From: Clavaria fumosa | Taxonomy: Eukaryota; Basidiomycota; Agaricomycetes; Agaricales; Clavariaceae | Reading direction: 5' to 3' | NCBI GenBank assembly: GCA_951802425.1 | Contig: OX637797.1 | Coordinates: 1,054,001 to 1,118,000, forward strand | DNA length: 64,000 bases | In this document: piece after piece, positions 11,232-23,258 of the stretch | Position numbering within the stretch: the first letter of the stretch is position 1 | Layout: each line of letters opens with the position of its first letter | Translations under genes and position numbers: made by a program | Notes under the pieces: generated by a model | Seen by the model: the letters and a program-made list of their open reading frames with translations, nothing else | Databases searched by the model: none | What the model was told of the DNA's origin: nothing

Positions 11232-12720
11232 CTAACTACTCATGCATATAGATAACCACTGCACTACATCCTTTACACGCGCATCTCCACTCAAGTCGCT
11301 GAAATCGTCGCTTAATTCGCCGTACTCCACACTCCGTAGCGCTTCGGATAAACGTCCAATATGGAAACGTAGCGATTCTCGGTCACGATGAACGTGCTTC
11401 AAATCAAAGTCGCAAGTGAGGATGAGGCCTTTCTTCGAGTGGATTTTCGCTGCCTGAGGGCGGGACGTCATGGGATCCATTCTTAAGCGTGAAATGACCT
11501 ACGATATCCCCCCATGGGAACGCTTTTTCTATTGTGTAGTTGAACTCAGGAGTCTGTCCATACTTCCATTGCCAACCCTCAAAATACCATTTCAGCACTC
11601 TTTGCCCCAGGATGTGTGAATCCTCAAGCTTACCTGGAGCGCCCGCATCTCATTTCGGAAGAAGGGATCGTTCCGTACAGTCTCGCTGTCTTCCACGTAG
11701 CTGGGCTGCGACGATAGTAAGAACGGCGTCGTGCCAATCTTGTCTGTGCAGACCTCTACCAGGTGATCGAAAGCGGTCTCAAATTGTCTTATAACCGCTT
11801 GTGTGAAAGCCTCATGCGTGATTTGCTCATTCAATACTTTGAGGTTGATGACTGGCTGGCGCACGGATGCGACGCCTTTGGATTCCATTGTCGCCTGAGG
11901 CGACTGAGTCAGACAGGCTTACGGACATGCAACTGCGTGCGCACCTTCTCACTGTGGAGGAGGTCACCAAGAGTTTCCAATTCTGACGAGATGAGCATGG
12001 TACCATGGTGGTACGAGCGACCGCTGATGATCTTGTAGGCGGAGCCCGACACGTGTCGAACGAGCTCGACGTAAGCACGTCGGAGGCTGGTCGACAAAAC
12101 TAGACAAGTACTTATCTTATACGGGCCGACGCAAATGTCGTTCCTCTCGTTGACGCGCGCGTCGATCTCGAACGACCTGACAGCCCCGCAGATTCTGGAC
12201 GCAATGCCCTTTATGTCCAGCTTGTCGCGGGGCATGTGCACCGAGAAGTTCGTGTTGCCTAAGTCCTACGCACCTCGACGGCGTGAGTTCGGCGCGAGGA
12301 GAAAGGCCATGAAGAGGGGCTAACATGGTACACAGTCCCGCCCCCACTTTTCCTCCGCAGCCAGGGCACGCCGCGTGTGCGTGCTGCTCGCAGGTTGACC
12401 TCCTTCCATGGGTTCTGGTTCCGTCCAATAACGACGCATGGGCTGTTCCGGTACACGAGCAGCAACGGGCTCTCTCTGGGCGCGTTCCTGAAGAGCCTGC
12501 TCCCAGGCGTGACGCATTAATTGTGGGTCGTCATTATTTGGGCGCAACGTGTTTGTACATGAACGGACCAGTCTTCTAGAACGAGGTTGAAGAACGGGTC
12601 CGTAGACTCGGACACATATATCGAACGCCTGGGATTTATTGGCTGAAGCGATATGGTGGATAGTCTACGGAAGTGAGACGTCCGACGCGCGGGTACATGA
12701 AAGTAGGAAGCGAAGAGCAT
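11232..12720 (-). CDS. AIM22: Lipoate-protein ligase A-like (Aim22 type)
   Basis: Mitochondrial enzyme that attaches or transfers lipoyl groups to 2-oxoacid dehydrogenase and glycine-cleavage proteins. The start at 12720 gives a basic, Ser/Arg-rich leader ([20 protein letters not shown]) followed by [20 protein letters not shown]. The catalytic core has [20 protein letters not shown] and the hallmark [11 protein letters not shown]. After an intron come [27 protein letters not shown], and [20 protein letters not shown] with the conserved GSAYK lysine. The C-terminal part includes [15 protein letters not shown] and [16 protein letters not shown]. Its stop lies 51 bp past the convergent NDUFA1 stop. 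Whether it uses free lipoate or octanoyl-protein cannot be told from sequence. Confidence 0.9.
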
Positions 12721-12933
12721 GCCAAAGTCGCGTCACGCGACTGGTAAAGCAAATTTGCAGCACGAACGGCAATGCTCAAGTCATTGACCACCACACTGCA
12801 AGCCAACATCACAAAACACCCGCAATTCGCACCACAAAGATCGCATCCGACAATGCAAAAATCTATTCCTCGAAGCGCTGTCTCATTAGGTGCAGCATTT
12901 CACCCTACGCTTGGAGCTCCTAATACGCCGAGT

Positions 12934-13620
12934 TCATTTTTGCATGTGCCCGTATATGGGGTTTTCAACCTCGTGTATCTGCGGTTGCCCCTCGGGCGAA
13001 CCCGGGATGGTCTTCACTAGTCCCTGCAGAGATGGAGTTATCAACGGAGACTTCGTGAGAAGCGAGATGAGCTCACCAATCTTTCAAACATGCACTTGTT
13101 CAGCCGACGCTCCGGTTTGCGGCAGAGGTGGTATTCCTGAATTGAAATGAGCAGATATATACGGCAAGGCAGGAATCGAAGACCTGGTTGTGTTTATCTA
13201 GACATTTCCAATGTTCTTCAAACTGTGTCGTGCACAATTCCCGCATCTTCGTTATCCTGGGAGGAGCGTTGAATAGTTTATACCAGTAGATACCGCCCTT
13301 CGGCGAGAGTACAACGCACAGGTCGGCCGCACACCTCGTTACCCGCCTGCCTTCCGCCAAGCAATGCGCAGGATCTCTGTCTTCGTTTTTGCACAGGATA
13401 AAGTCCTCTAGTCACACGCACCAGCCTGTTCAGTTGAACGCTGACCTTCACGCAATGAACACGCACCATTGTACTCCTTGCAGTATGCACCAATGAAAAA
13501 GGCCGCACTCTTCAGCGGCGCACTCGTCGCACCAAGTTCCTCGACCCGCGGAACGGTGCTAGGGAGTGGTGTGGGATCCTTATAAGGCTTTTCTGCTGTG
13601 TCTGGGTCTTGGAAGCTCAT
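12934..13620 (-). CDS. NDUFA8: NADH:ubiquinone oxidoreductase subunit NDUFA8 (PGIV)
   Basis: Intermembrane-space CHCH-type subunit of complex I. The start at 13620 gives MSFQDPDTAEKPYKDPTPLP, then PRVEELGATSAPLKSAAFFI and GAYCKEYN. Next exons give DFILCKNEDRDPAHCLAEGR, VTRCAADL, MRELCTTQFEEHWKCLDKHN and EYHLCRKPERRLNKCMFERL. The last exon reads GLVKTIPGSPEGQPQIHEVE and ends GHMQK at 12934. The paired CX9C cysteines are all present. The frame stays open upstream to a GTG, but the ATG at 13620 leaves 98 bp to the divergent gene and fits homologue length. Confidence 0.92.
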
Positions 13621-13718
13621 GGCCGCGAAGTCGGGGTCGAGTGGCTGTGCATTGTATGGAGTAAGTCTTCTGTCGGTCCCGTCCACTTGTGTGCGTTACC
13701 TACCAGTGGTTATCCGCC

Positions 13719-14302
13719 ATGGTACGAAGACTCATCGCAATTTACACTCTGTACTCACACTCCCATTTCAGCCTCCAAGAAATCGTCCCAAAATCTACCA
13801 GGTCTTCCTCAAAACCCACAAACTCACGATTCTCGTTACCGTCGCGCCGACTGACACCATTGCGGTCCTGAAACGCGAGGCACTATCTGCGCTGTGCTCA
13901 GGCTTTTGTAGACACGAAGGAATTCCAGAAGTAACTAGCGAAACTCAGTTTGAGCTGTGTCGGCTGAGCAAGGAACGCGGGGCGGACCCAAGGGCAGATC
14001 AATATCTTGTACTGGCGAAGTCGCAGACGGTCGGTGAAGCACTTTCGAACTGGGAAGCCGTTTTCTTGCAGTTTAGGGACGCGTCAGGTAAAGGATTTCG
14101 CGTCTTTCCTCCGCCGCTTCGCACTATGATCCTCCCTTGATCTATGCTAATCCAAACTCTGCAAGGCAACCTTTTGGACGTGGAATACACTCCATTCTCT
14201 GACGAAGATCCAGAAGAAGAGGGAAAGACACGCGCTACGTCAATATCAGCGAGTGAGAAGGTTTCTGCTGTGGCTTTGGGAAAGCGGAAAGCTCCGTCAT
14301 GA
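13719..14302 (+). CDS. Small conserved fungal protein with ubiquitin-like N-terminal region
   Basis: Divergent from NDUFA8. The best model has an exon consisting only of the ATG (13719-13721), an intron to about 13772, an exon beginning PPRNRPKIYQVFLKTHKLTI, a second intron (donor near 14086), and an end exon ...DVEYTPFSDEDPEEEGK with a stop at 14300-14302. The middle (VFLKTHKLTILVTVAPTDTI then AVLKREALSAL) looks like a ubiquitin-like beta-grasp start: strand, hairpin, then helix. The tail is acidic and then basic (ALGKRKAPS). Length is about 150 residues. I do not recognise a named family; the ubiquitin-like reading is an inference from pattern only. Confidence 0.6.
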
Positions 14303-14392
14303 TTTATGCTATCTCACTCACGGTTGCGTGGAATGTGACATTTACAGTATTTTAAGGAGGTATGACATTGGAAAACATTTTGCGGGGTTCAT

Positions 14393-15052
14393 TTAGGCGT
14401 CTGATTGTAAATGTCTTTTCTGTGTGCGCCATGGCCGAGGAGATAATGGTAAAAGTGCGCCTGCTACGCGGCGTCCTTCTTCAACCAGTAGATTATATGT
14501 AGAACAAGCATTTCGCTTGAGAACGGCCGTCAGTACATCCCAGCTTCGCACAAAATGTGGGAAGGAACAGACGGTGTCCAGAACATCCAAATGAATGCCC
14601 AAGTCTGCTATGTATGCATGCAGCGCCGGAGGCAAACGCACGACGTGCCTTCCTGTCCCGAGCAGCAACAGTTCTGCTCTTCGTGCTCCATATCAGCGTG
14701 CGGGGTCGTGGCTAGGACGCTACGCACCAGGCCTCGGCAGCACGCTGGCGAAGAGTTGAAAGTGTGTAGGCTTCCAGTTCTCAAATCCGGTAGATGGAGG
14801 GTCCCACAAAAACGCTTTGCCGTCAAGGAGAATACATGCTGAAGGGATGAGCAAACCGTCTGCCAGGAGGATGCCGTCTGCGGTGACGGTGTTGATTTGG
14901 ATGGGTGGTTGGACGTCGCTTGCGAGCATGTTGACCAAACCTGGTCGTGCATTCGAACTGCTACGATGTGGCGTTGCGTTCATTTGTTGCAGAAAGAAGG
15001 ACCTGTTTGCAAGTACAGGCCATCGAGGGCTTTGCAGTACTCGACCAAGCAT
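14393..15052 (-). CDS. NDUFAF3: Complex I assembly factor NDUFAF3 homologue (DUF498/Mth938-like)
   Basis: Mitochondrial assembly factor for early complex I intermediates. The start at 15052 gives MLGRVLQSPRWPVLANRSFF, a plausible basic targeting leader. Family sequence follows: IQINTVTADGILLADGLLIP, CILLDGKAFLWDPPSTGFEN and ASVLPRPELLLLGTGRHVVR, the last formed across an intron. After another intron come RNACSTYNLLVEEGRRVAGA and a short basic end. The LLLLGTG and NAC(S/A)TYNLL(x)EEGR motifs are diagnostic for the DUF498 fold. The open frame extends to a GTG at 15118, but the ATG matches homologues better. Confidence 0.9.
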
Positions 15053-15090
15053 GTTGGTCAATGTAACTGGCTCTCCTTCCACAGAAATGC

Positions 15091-15121
15091 TCACGTGACA
15101 CACGAAGTTTGTGGTCACGTG
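15091..15121. promoter_or_regulatory. Paired TCACGTG boxes in the NDUFAF3/eIF3d divergent promoter
   Basis: TCACGTGA at 15091-15098 and TCACGTGG at 15115-15122 lie in the 294-bp spacer between the two start codons, close to the NDUFAF3 side. Same core and similar pairing as upstream of NDUFA1. Confidence 0.45.
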
Positions 15122-15346
15122 GGTCTCTGAAGAAAGAGAGAGGAAGAGGGAAAAAAAAAATTACGGAGACTTTGGAGGAGCGATATTGGACTATAGCAGT
15201 CGCGACGGAAATTCGCTCTTTTCTTCTCCAAAAAAAAATTGGAAGAGAAATGGAGTGGAAAATGTTTTGTGCACCTACTGTAATTTGACGACATTTCAAC
15301 GCGAAACGAACGTGCAAGTGGCCATCACACGGATTTTCAGACGACG

Positions 15347-17397
15347 ATGCCTTCATTCTCATTGCCACCTCTCAAGGATAATGTGGATGGCGGGTGGGGC
15401 CCCTCGTCCTCTAATTTGCCAGAACAATTCAAGTTCAAGGACATTCCTTACGCTCCATACTCGAAATCCGACAAACTTGGGCGATTTGCAGACTGGAACG
15501 ACCTCTCCGGCGAAAATCGCGGGCAAACCAACGTAGCCGGGCCCGCCAGCACCCAGAACACCCGCACGGGTGGGCCAGGTGGTCGCAATAGACGAGACGG
15601 GAACCAGGCCTTCGGCAGTGGAACTGCCAGCGCCTTTGCGTACTTCCACGTCGAGGATGAGTCCTCCTTCTCGCTTGTCGACAACAAAGCCACCCCTGCC
15701 AGGAAACCTGGCGGATTTAGCAGAGGCCGTGGCGGGGGGAGAGGTGGTGGTGGGGGTTATACTAATCGAGGTGGTTATCAGAGGGGTCGGACGCCCTTCA
15801 TTCCTGGGCGTGGTGCCGGAAATCGTGGTGGAAGACGTGGATGGAGAGACTGGGAGAAGGTCAGGTCATATTTTGTTTGTAATTTCTCGCGAAGCTTGAT
15901 GCGCTTTCAGGGAAATCGCACTCGGGAATCTTCTGTCGTTATCTCGCCAGTGTGGTCGATGCTTGAAGAGATTGAATTCCACCGCCTTGCAAAACTTCGG
16001 CTCGAAGTCGACGAACCAGAGGAGCTGTGAGTTGGGTTCTGCTTCTTGATTCTCATTTATCTCTTGCTCATCCCTGACCTCAGTGATTCGTATGGCCGAC
16101 TATTCCCGTATGACAAACTATATGACCGCATCACAACTAAAACGGAGCGCCCGCTCCAAATCGTCGATCGCATCAAATACAATACGACCACCAGTGATGA
16201 TCCTGTCATCCAGCAGGTGGGTTTTTATTCTCAGCTCGCTGTCGTCGATGCGTCGATGACACTTGAGTAGCTTGCTAGCAAATCCGTTGCCACGATCTAT
16301 GCGACGGACGTGATCCTAAGTGTGCTTATGTGTGCGCCTCGGTCAGTCTACCCTTGGGACATCGTCATTTTGCGCGAAGGCAACAACCTATACTTCGACA
16401 AACGCGATGGCGGACCATTCGATACCGTTACCGTCAATGAGAACGCCACAGACCCTCCGCAGGACCCGGCTCCTCCTAACCCCAACAACCCAAATGAGAA
16501 AAGTACCCTTCCAGAGGTTGCTGCTATCAACACTGCTACCTCTCTTTCCTTAGAGGCGACATATATCAACCAAAATTTCGGCTTTCAGGCTGTCATCGAG
16601 ACTCCTCCCCCTCCTGCTGTGGATTTCGACCATCCCAATCCATTCTACGGACCAGACGAAACGGAGCCCCTGGCATCCTGTGGCTACCGCTACCGCCTCT
16701 TCGACCTAGGCATAACGGAAGACGAGGATATCAAGATCTGCGTCCGTACTGAAGTGGATGCATATCTACCAGCACAAGGAAACCCACGAAAAGGGCAAGG
16801 ACTCGTCACAATTCGTGCGCTCAACGAATTCGACTCACGAGCGACGGGTGCTGGTGGTGCCCCTGATTGGCGAGCAAAGTTAGACTCCCAGAGGGGAGCT
16901 GTTGTTGCTACAGAAATGAAGAACAACAGCTGTAAGCTCGCCAAATGGACAGCACAGAGCATCCTGGCTGGTGCCGAACTTCTCAAAATTGGGTATGCTT
17001 CACCACCAGGCAACTGGATTAGACGCGCTGAGCACTCTTTCTCGTAGATACATTTCTCGCGCGAACCCGCGTGATCACACCCGCCATGTCGTTCTCAGCA
17101 CAGCCTCGATGCGTCCGTCGGATTTCGCTACGCAGTTGAACGTTTCTCTTGTCAATGGATGGGGCATCGTTCGTACTGTTGCAGATATGTGCCTGAAGCA
17201 GCCTGAGGGAAAATACGTCCTGATCAAGGATCCTAACCGCGTAGGTGTTCCTTCTTCGATGCTTCCCGTATCTTTATTCCTTTTTTCTTTCTTCACAGCC
17301 CGTTGCTCGCCTGTACGCAATTCCAATGAATACCTTCACCGCTGAGGAGGAGGATGAAGTTGAAGTCGAAGGTGAAGACATTGAACCAGCAACGTAG
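15347..17397 (+). CDS. eIF3d: Eukaryotic translation initiation factor 3 subunit D
   Basis: Cap-binding subunit of eIF3. The start at 15347 gives MPSFSLPPLKDNVDGGWGPS and then FKDIPYAPYSKSDKLGRFAD, the family N-terminus. An RGG-rich stretch (about residues 125-165: GGFSRGRGGGRGG, NRGGYQRGR, RGGRRGWRDW) binds RNA in homologues. Later exons include VISPVWSMLEEIEFHRLAKL, YDRITTKTERPLQIVDRIKY, DPVIQQ, SVYPWDIVI, LTGTLYFDKR-type sequence (GNNLYFDKRDGGPFDTVTVN) and ASCGYRYRLFDLGITEDEDI. It ends ARLYAIPMNTFTAEEEDE, an acidic tail, and TAG at 17395-17397. At least five short introns. Confidence 0.95.
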
Positions 17398-17452
17398 CCT
17401 TCTGTGCCACCATATCCGCATGGATGCATGTCAATGAAAGTCTAGGATACTG

Positions 17453-18804
17453 CTATTCATTAGAGCTCAGCAATGCCTCAACAGCCTGTTCAATTGGGCT
17501 GTCACAAGGAGACATGAAACTCGGTACATGTGCTTGTGACTTTGGAACTGACCTTCTCTGCAAGGCGCCAACAACAACTTCTCGCTGCACATCAGGGAAC
17601 ATGAGCATGACCTGAGCAATCTCTGCTTCGGTAGGCACTCGTAAACCTGAGCTTGCTGCTCCCCTGCCGGTCAACTCGTTCATCCATTCTCTGACGACTG
17701 AGGGCCTAGTGCCAGTCGCAACCCCTAGAGGACTATCGTCCTCCGCCTGGGCGTCAGCTTCTGGTCGTATAACTTCATCCTCGTTCGGCCGAGCGGGGCT
17801 GGTGACCTGACTACCTTCAGTCTGGGCACCATCTTGTGAGGTCCGTGGCCTTGGCTCGTCCGGTAAGGCGCGTGTGGACCTCCTGGGTGGGCGCAGGGGG
17901 CCTATGAGCGACAAAAGAAACTTCTCTGAAAAATGGACAACAGAGGGGGATATGCGATAGCCTTTCAGATTTGTCAGGTCAGAGCGATATATTTGGCCTG
18001 CAAGGATGCCGATGATCGCTGCTGCTATAGAACCAGGCATGTGGCTGATGGCAAGCTGTATTTGCGGAACAGCTTTGAGAATGTCGCTAAGGTCAGCAGA
18101 AAGTGTGTGCTTACTTGGAGAGCTAGTATGTATTGGAAGCTTTTGTTGGTAAGGGTGACACCAAAGATGCGAAACTGATACGAGGCCGGGACTATGCGCG
18201 AGTACTGATATAGAATGCTGAATAAGAGGCTGATAGGTCCTGCAGCAATGACATTGAGGCCAACGCGATGAAAGAGAAGGAGTGATATAAGTTCTAAGAG
18301 GCTTGAGAGTAGCAGAGAAACCACAAGAAAAGACTTCAATTCCTCGTCAGTTGGGTAGAGACGAAATGGTGGTCATTAGGACTGACAGCGAACTTGACGC
18401 TACCGAATTGGCGCTCGATTTGAACGCCAACGCTAAAAGATAGTACTTCTGCAATAACCAAGTCGCTAGAACTTCCAAAGATCAAGTGGTGGTTTAACAG
18501 AAGCCAGTACTAGAACCATGTATCAGTTTCGGGCAAGATGCTACTCGAGTATAATGACCTGGTGACGCCGAGAAATATGGGGCACGAACTGTACCAATGA
18601 ACTTGATTACTTCAACGAAATAGACTAAACTTGGATGCGCACCTGGAGATGGAAGTAGTGTCTAAGGTCGAAGAGTGCAATAACGAAGGTGGACAATCCA
18701 GACGTGATCATGAGTCCTAAAATGAAAACCGACGGTCAATCACTCGAAGGAATCACTGTCGCTCTACATGCACCTTTTGTGACTGGGGCATGCTCGAAAG
18801 ACAT
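17453..18804 (-). CDS. Dsc2/UBAC2-like rhomboid pseudoprotease with C-terminal CUE/UBA-type domain
   Basis: Likely a membrane component of a Dsc-type (Golgi/endosome) ubiquitin ligase complex. The start at 18804 gives MSFEHAPVTKG; an intron leads to TSGLSTFVIALFDLRHYFHL, then FVPHISRRHQ and GVQIERQFGSVKFASF. Several membrane segments follow (SFLVVSLLLSSLLELISLLL, RVGLNVIAAGPISLLFSILY), then RIFGVTLTNKSFQYILALQ and SIAAAIIGILAGQIYRSDLT. No rhomboid GxSx catalytic serine is seen. The cytosolic tail ends in a CUE-like helical domain (PTEAEIAQVMLMFPDVQREV ... IEQAVEALLSS). It starts only 75 bp from the divergent GatB start. Assignment to Dsc2 rather than another UBAC2-like protein is inferred. 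Confidence 0.7.
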
Positions 18805-18879
18805 GACGATACAGTAGCCTAAGTGTCGGGCTTGCCTGTTGCCAAAGGACGTGATTAGGAATTACAGCGTCTCACGTGG

Positions 18880-21019
18880 ATGTCGGCCATGCTGAAGTTG
18901 AGCCGCACACCACTCGTCAAACCAGGAAAACGCGTCTTTTACAGGTCGTTTCAAGTCCAACGCCTCTTCAAACCAGACTTAAGATGGCCAGACTGGGAGG
19001 TGGTTGTAGGCATAGAACTGCACACACAAATCAAGTCTCGACGCAAGTTATTCTCTAGTATGCCATTGGCCGCTCCCCCCTTTGGTACAAAGGGAAAGAT
19101 GAGTCTCCTGTAGATGCGCAGACTCCCAGTCCTGCTAGCCCTCCAAACACACATGTCTCTGCATATGATGCATCATTTCCAGGAACGCTGCCTGTGCGTA
19201 AATGCCTTATATTTCCTACCTTTGTCTTCAATGCCTTCCGTCGCGCAGTGCATAAACCCAAAATGCGTCGAGCTGGCCGTACGGACTGCAGTAGCTCTGA
19301 ATTCGCAGATTCAAGCTCGTTCGGTGTTTGACAGAAAACACTATTATTACCCCGATCTCCCTTCCGGATACCAAATAACACAACATTATTGCAAGTCTTC
19401 CCTTCGAGTGCAGGTGCTGTATTTCTCAATGAATTTTGCTCGCAGCACCCCTTGCCTTGGGAGGCTTTGTAAAGCTACAAAAGACAGACGTTACAGTTCG
19501 CATAAAGCAGATACAAATAGAGCAGGTAAGCTCAGCCAGCCAATCAATTCAGGTCCACTCTTACCATGAGCAACACCATAGGACACGGCGAAGACGTCTC
19601 TGGAGTCTCGACAATGTGTCTCGCGTATAGACCTTAATCGTGCAGGGTCTCCTCTGATGGAAATCGTATCAGAGCCTGATATTCGGTTTGCAGCCCGGTC
19701 CTAGTGCTGCGCTCGGTTTCTGAAAAATCTCTGCTCAGCTCTCCCGAAGAGGCTGGGGAATATGTGAAAACACTCCAAGCTGTTCTGCGGTCTATAGGGG
19801 CCAGCGATGGGAACATGGAGCAGGTTCTCCACTGTCTTGCCGCAGGATGCCTTAGCTCATATGCATGCGCACGCAGGGGTCCCTTCGCTGTGACGTTAAT
19901 GTCTCCGTCAATAAGCCTGACCTTCCTCTTGGAACTCGCTGCGAGATCAAGAACTTGAACAGTATCAAATCCGTGAGGATAGCTATTAGTAAATTTATTG
20001 ATTTAAGTGTTAATTGACCACTAATTGGTGCGTACAGCTGCTGAAGTGTATCGGCAGATCGCGCTTTTATCTAGCGGGTTAGCCGTAGATCAAGAGACCC
20101 GCGGCTTCGACGAACACAGTAGCCAGACGTTCAAGTTACGGAGCAAAGAAGACTCTCCTGACTACCGATACATGCCTGATCCCAATTTGCCTCCATTGCT
20201 CCTTTCACCCGTGCGCGATATAGTCACCCTTGAGTTCAGTTGCTCATTGTTCAGTCGTGCCTAGGAGTATATATCGCACGTCCGGGTCGCGATGCCTCCG
20301 TTGCCAGAAGCCATTCGTAATTCGCTATCCTCCAAAGGTCTTTCCGACCGAGACATAAACGTCCTCATGTCAATAGACGCCGGAGCTCAAGTCCCTTTCG
20401 ATGGAGAAGAGAAGACTTGTGGCGCCATCGCGTATTTCTACAAGGTTGCGGAGGGTCGCAACCCCAAAGTCGTCGTCAATTGGTCATTTTTTTCCCGTGT
20501 GTTCCCTAGTGTTCCTGACTTGATTCCTCAGGATGACGCACGAGCTTCTGGGACAGCTATCAGCTAGTGGCCAGACGTTCGCTGATAACCCAATCTCAGC
20601 CGAACAAATGGGTGAGCTCATTGATATGGTCCATAGCGGAACTATTACTGGTACGAGTAATCGCTATATTCTCGATATGTGATTGAACCAGTTCGTCGAC
20701 AGGAACATCCGGGAAGCTTCTGCTCCGCCATCTGATCAAAACTCGCTCGAAGGACTCCGCGCGCAAGCTCGCGGAGGAATACCTCAGTCTGACCTTTTCT
20801 TCCCCGCACCAGATGTCCCTTGTGAGCTTACGATCTCTATGCGAAGAGGCCATACTAGCGTTCCCCGAGGAAGCTGATAAAGTGCGGCGGTCATCAGGAG
20901 ATGCCCCTGTCATACACAGACTAGTGGGAGCCGTCATGAAGAGGAGCAAAGGCAAAGCTGATGCGAAGGCTGCCAAACAAATACTCCTCTCCATCATTTT
21001 GAGGCATCCAAGTGATTGA
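18880..21019 (+). CDS. GATB: Glutamyl-tRNA(Gln) amidotransferase subunit B, mitochondrial
   Basis: Subunit of the mitochondrial GatCAB/GatFAB enzyme that converts Glu-tRNA(Gln) to Gln-tRNA(Gln). The start at 18880 gives a basic leader ([18 protein letters not shown]), then [20 protein letters not shown]. Successive exons carry [125 protein letters not shown] and [16 protein letters not shown]. The yqeY-like end reads [20 protein letters not shown] ... ILRHPSD. All frames joined without a break. TCACGTG at 18872-18878 sits immediately before the start codon. Confidence 0.93.
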
Positions 21020-21311
21020 ATAATCTCAGTAGATGATACGGTGGATTGCTGTCTACGATATGGAGGCAGGGAAATGTTGCCTACCTCCATTATTTTGTAC
21101 TAGCCGTACTATTTTATTACATTCAACAACCTGGTTGGGTTCAACTTCTTTTAGTCAGCACCCTGGTTGGCAGCCGCAGATTCCAATTCTGCATGATACA
21201 ATCTGATACTTGAGCACTTGAGCTTCCAACTCCCGTACAAATCATTCTGTGATTGAGGATTCATAGGATGTTTTACGGGTAGGTAGAATGGTGAATTCTT
21301 TATTGTGAACA

Positions 21312-22992
21312 TCAAATCTCCGACCATACTGCACCCCGCTCGCACATCCGCGGAAACGCATTAACACTTGCAAGAACCACCATCCTCTTTTCGTGGCTGA
21401 TGTACCCACGTATGAAGCCTTTATAAATCAGGCCCGCTACGAGGCACTCCGACTCATCCTCCGAGACATCCACACCCGAGATGCGCAAAGCACAACGCAG
21501 TGCGGAAAGCGGCAGGCGTGTTGGTTTGGATAGGACAACCCACCTGTGGTTTCCAGAACGGAATGTCAATAACAGGAGCAGACAAAAGCGCAGGATTCCC
21601 GGAAAAAAGCACGTACACTCGTCTAAACAGGCCTCTCAGACAGGCATCCCTCCCTTTCTCAACCACGACCCACAGCCCAGCCTCAATCAGCTTGGTGCCC
21701 CATCGCTCAAGCGCGGAATCGTATGCACGGACGTCACCTTTCCGAATAGCGTTGACGAAAGGATTATATATTTCTGCCAGCAGAGGAAAAGGTGAGAGCA
21801 GTTCAGAGGTCGGGAGGTGACCGCGCAAGATTCGGAGAGGGATCAGGTAGGTCAAGATGCGTCTATATTTGTGGAGTGAGATTTGAAATGAAAAGGGAGC
21901 TGACAATGCGACTCACTGTCTATTTGCTTGGGCTTGGATATGGCAAGTATGAAAAGCAATTGTGAGTTCTTCTTCACTCTGTATGATACACGTCATGTCC
22001 CTTCCGTCTTTTGACAAATAAACAAATAAAAGCGCACTAACCTTTGCATAATCCTCATTCAAAAAGCTCAGCATTCCAAGATAGTATCTAAACGTCACCT
22101 ATCACACATTTAACGATACAATGAAGTAGATCAAGCGAAGCAGCACACCTGGTGCGAGCGTGGATACACCGAGAGCGGAGGCACATCAGTGTTAGCCTCG
22201 AGTGCACGAAGAATATTCTTCGATAGTGAGATCTTTTTAAGGCGGAAATAGCATTTGAGCACCAGGCCGGCGACGTAATACACGCCCCATTTGCGCGACT
22301 CGGCCGGGGGTGATGTACTGCCCCATGTTGAGCAATTTCTCAAGTGTCAAGCAGAGCAGAGCTCACCGGTCAGTCATGCAATTCCCGAATGCTTTGGCTA
22401 TGATGCGTGCAGCCTCCTCCATAGAATCGCATTTCTGGTTGTCATATCTAGCATGCAAATCTGCCTATTGCCGAGTCAGCAAGTGATTGAGCGGATGAAC
22501 CATGGCCGGCGAACGTCAAACGCTAGATCTCTCAGATCTCGGAGAATGGAGAACAAAGCAGGAAGCGTCCAGCCTGTGTTATTTGTGAAGTATCTGAAGA
22601 ATAGGCTGCAAATGCGACCGGTTGGCTTGAAAAATAACAAATGCAGTGGTTGAAGTCTTGAGGACTCACGATACCAATTGCGCTTCCTCCTTAAACGCTT
22701 CTGTCGGTCTCTGCCTCGCTACATGGTCACATACAAGCACATATTGAATGGCAATCTCGTCCCAAGGCGATTCGAGACTCCCCGAATAGTGTGAGAGGCT
22801 CTCGCGCTATTCGCGTCGTTAGACCGCAGACAGTCCGCGGTGAGGGTGACGCACTGTTGGATTGCGAGACTCTTTCACGAGGTCTTTGCCGTGTGGCGAC
22901 GTGGGACGAAGGAGATAGGCGAGAACAGGGCCATTTTGCGATTGCAGAGTTTCTGCTAGCTGGTTGAGGTAGGTGGCAAACGTGCTTCGCAT
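21312..22992 (-). CDS. CSN12: PCI-domain protein, Csn12/Thp1/PCID2 type
   Basis: Sac3-Thp1-family PCI protein acting with either the COP9 signalosome or mRNA-export TREX-2-like complexes. The start at 22992 gives MRSTFATYLNQLAETLQSQN then GPVLAYLLRP. Later exons: WDEIAIQYVLVCDHVARQRP, FFRYFTNNTGWTLPALFSIL, RDLRDLAFD, MEEAARIIAKAFGNCMTDR, KWGVYYVAGLVLKCYFRLKK, TFRYYLGMLSFLNEDYAK and EEELTIAFHTCHIQAQANRQ. The PCI winged-helix part has RRILTYLIPLRILRGHLPTS and AEIYNPFVNAIRKGDVRAYD, then GVDVSEDESECLVAGLIYKG and GYISHEKRMVVLASVNAFP. The stop chosen is at 21312. The 5' end is uncertain; an upstream exon is possible. Confidence 0.8.
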
Positions 22993-23258
22993 AGCAGGCG
23001 CGAAATAGTTGGTAAGAACGCCATTGAAGTAGATATCGCTGGTTTCGAGCCTTACCACAATCCACGTTTTCCATCTGCGACGATCTCCATAACCAATTCA
23101 CTGGCACTGCGGTTCAGACTGTCGTATTCACCTTCCAGAATATCGCAGATTCAAATATGGGTCAGAGTGTGCTGTACGCCGAGCGGCGTTCAGTGCGGGT
23201 TCAAATGCTACGGGATTTGCCTCAGGTTTTACCTCTGCATTATTAGATCAAACAGTGT

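Noticed and set aside
12736..13020. Plus-strand gene beginning LKSLTTTLQANITKHPQ
   Set aside because: Overlaps the last exons of NDUFA8 on the other strand, which are certain; no family match.
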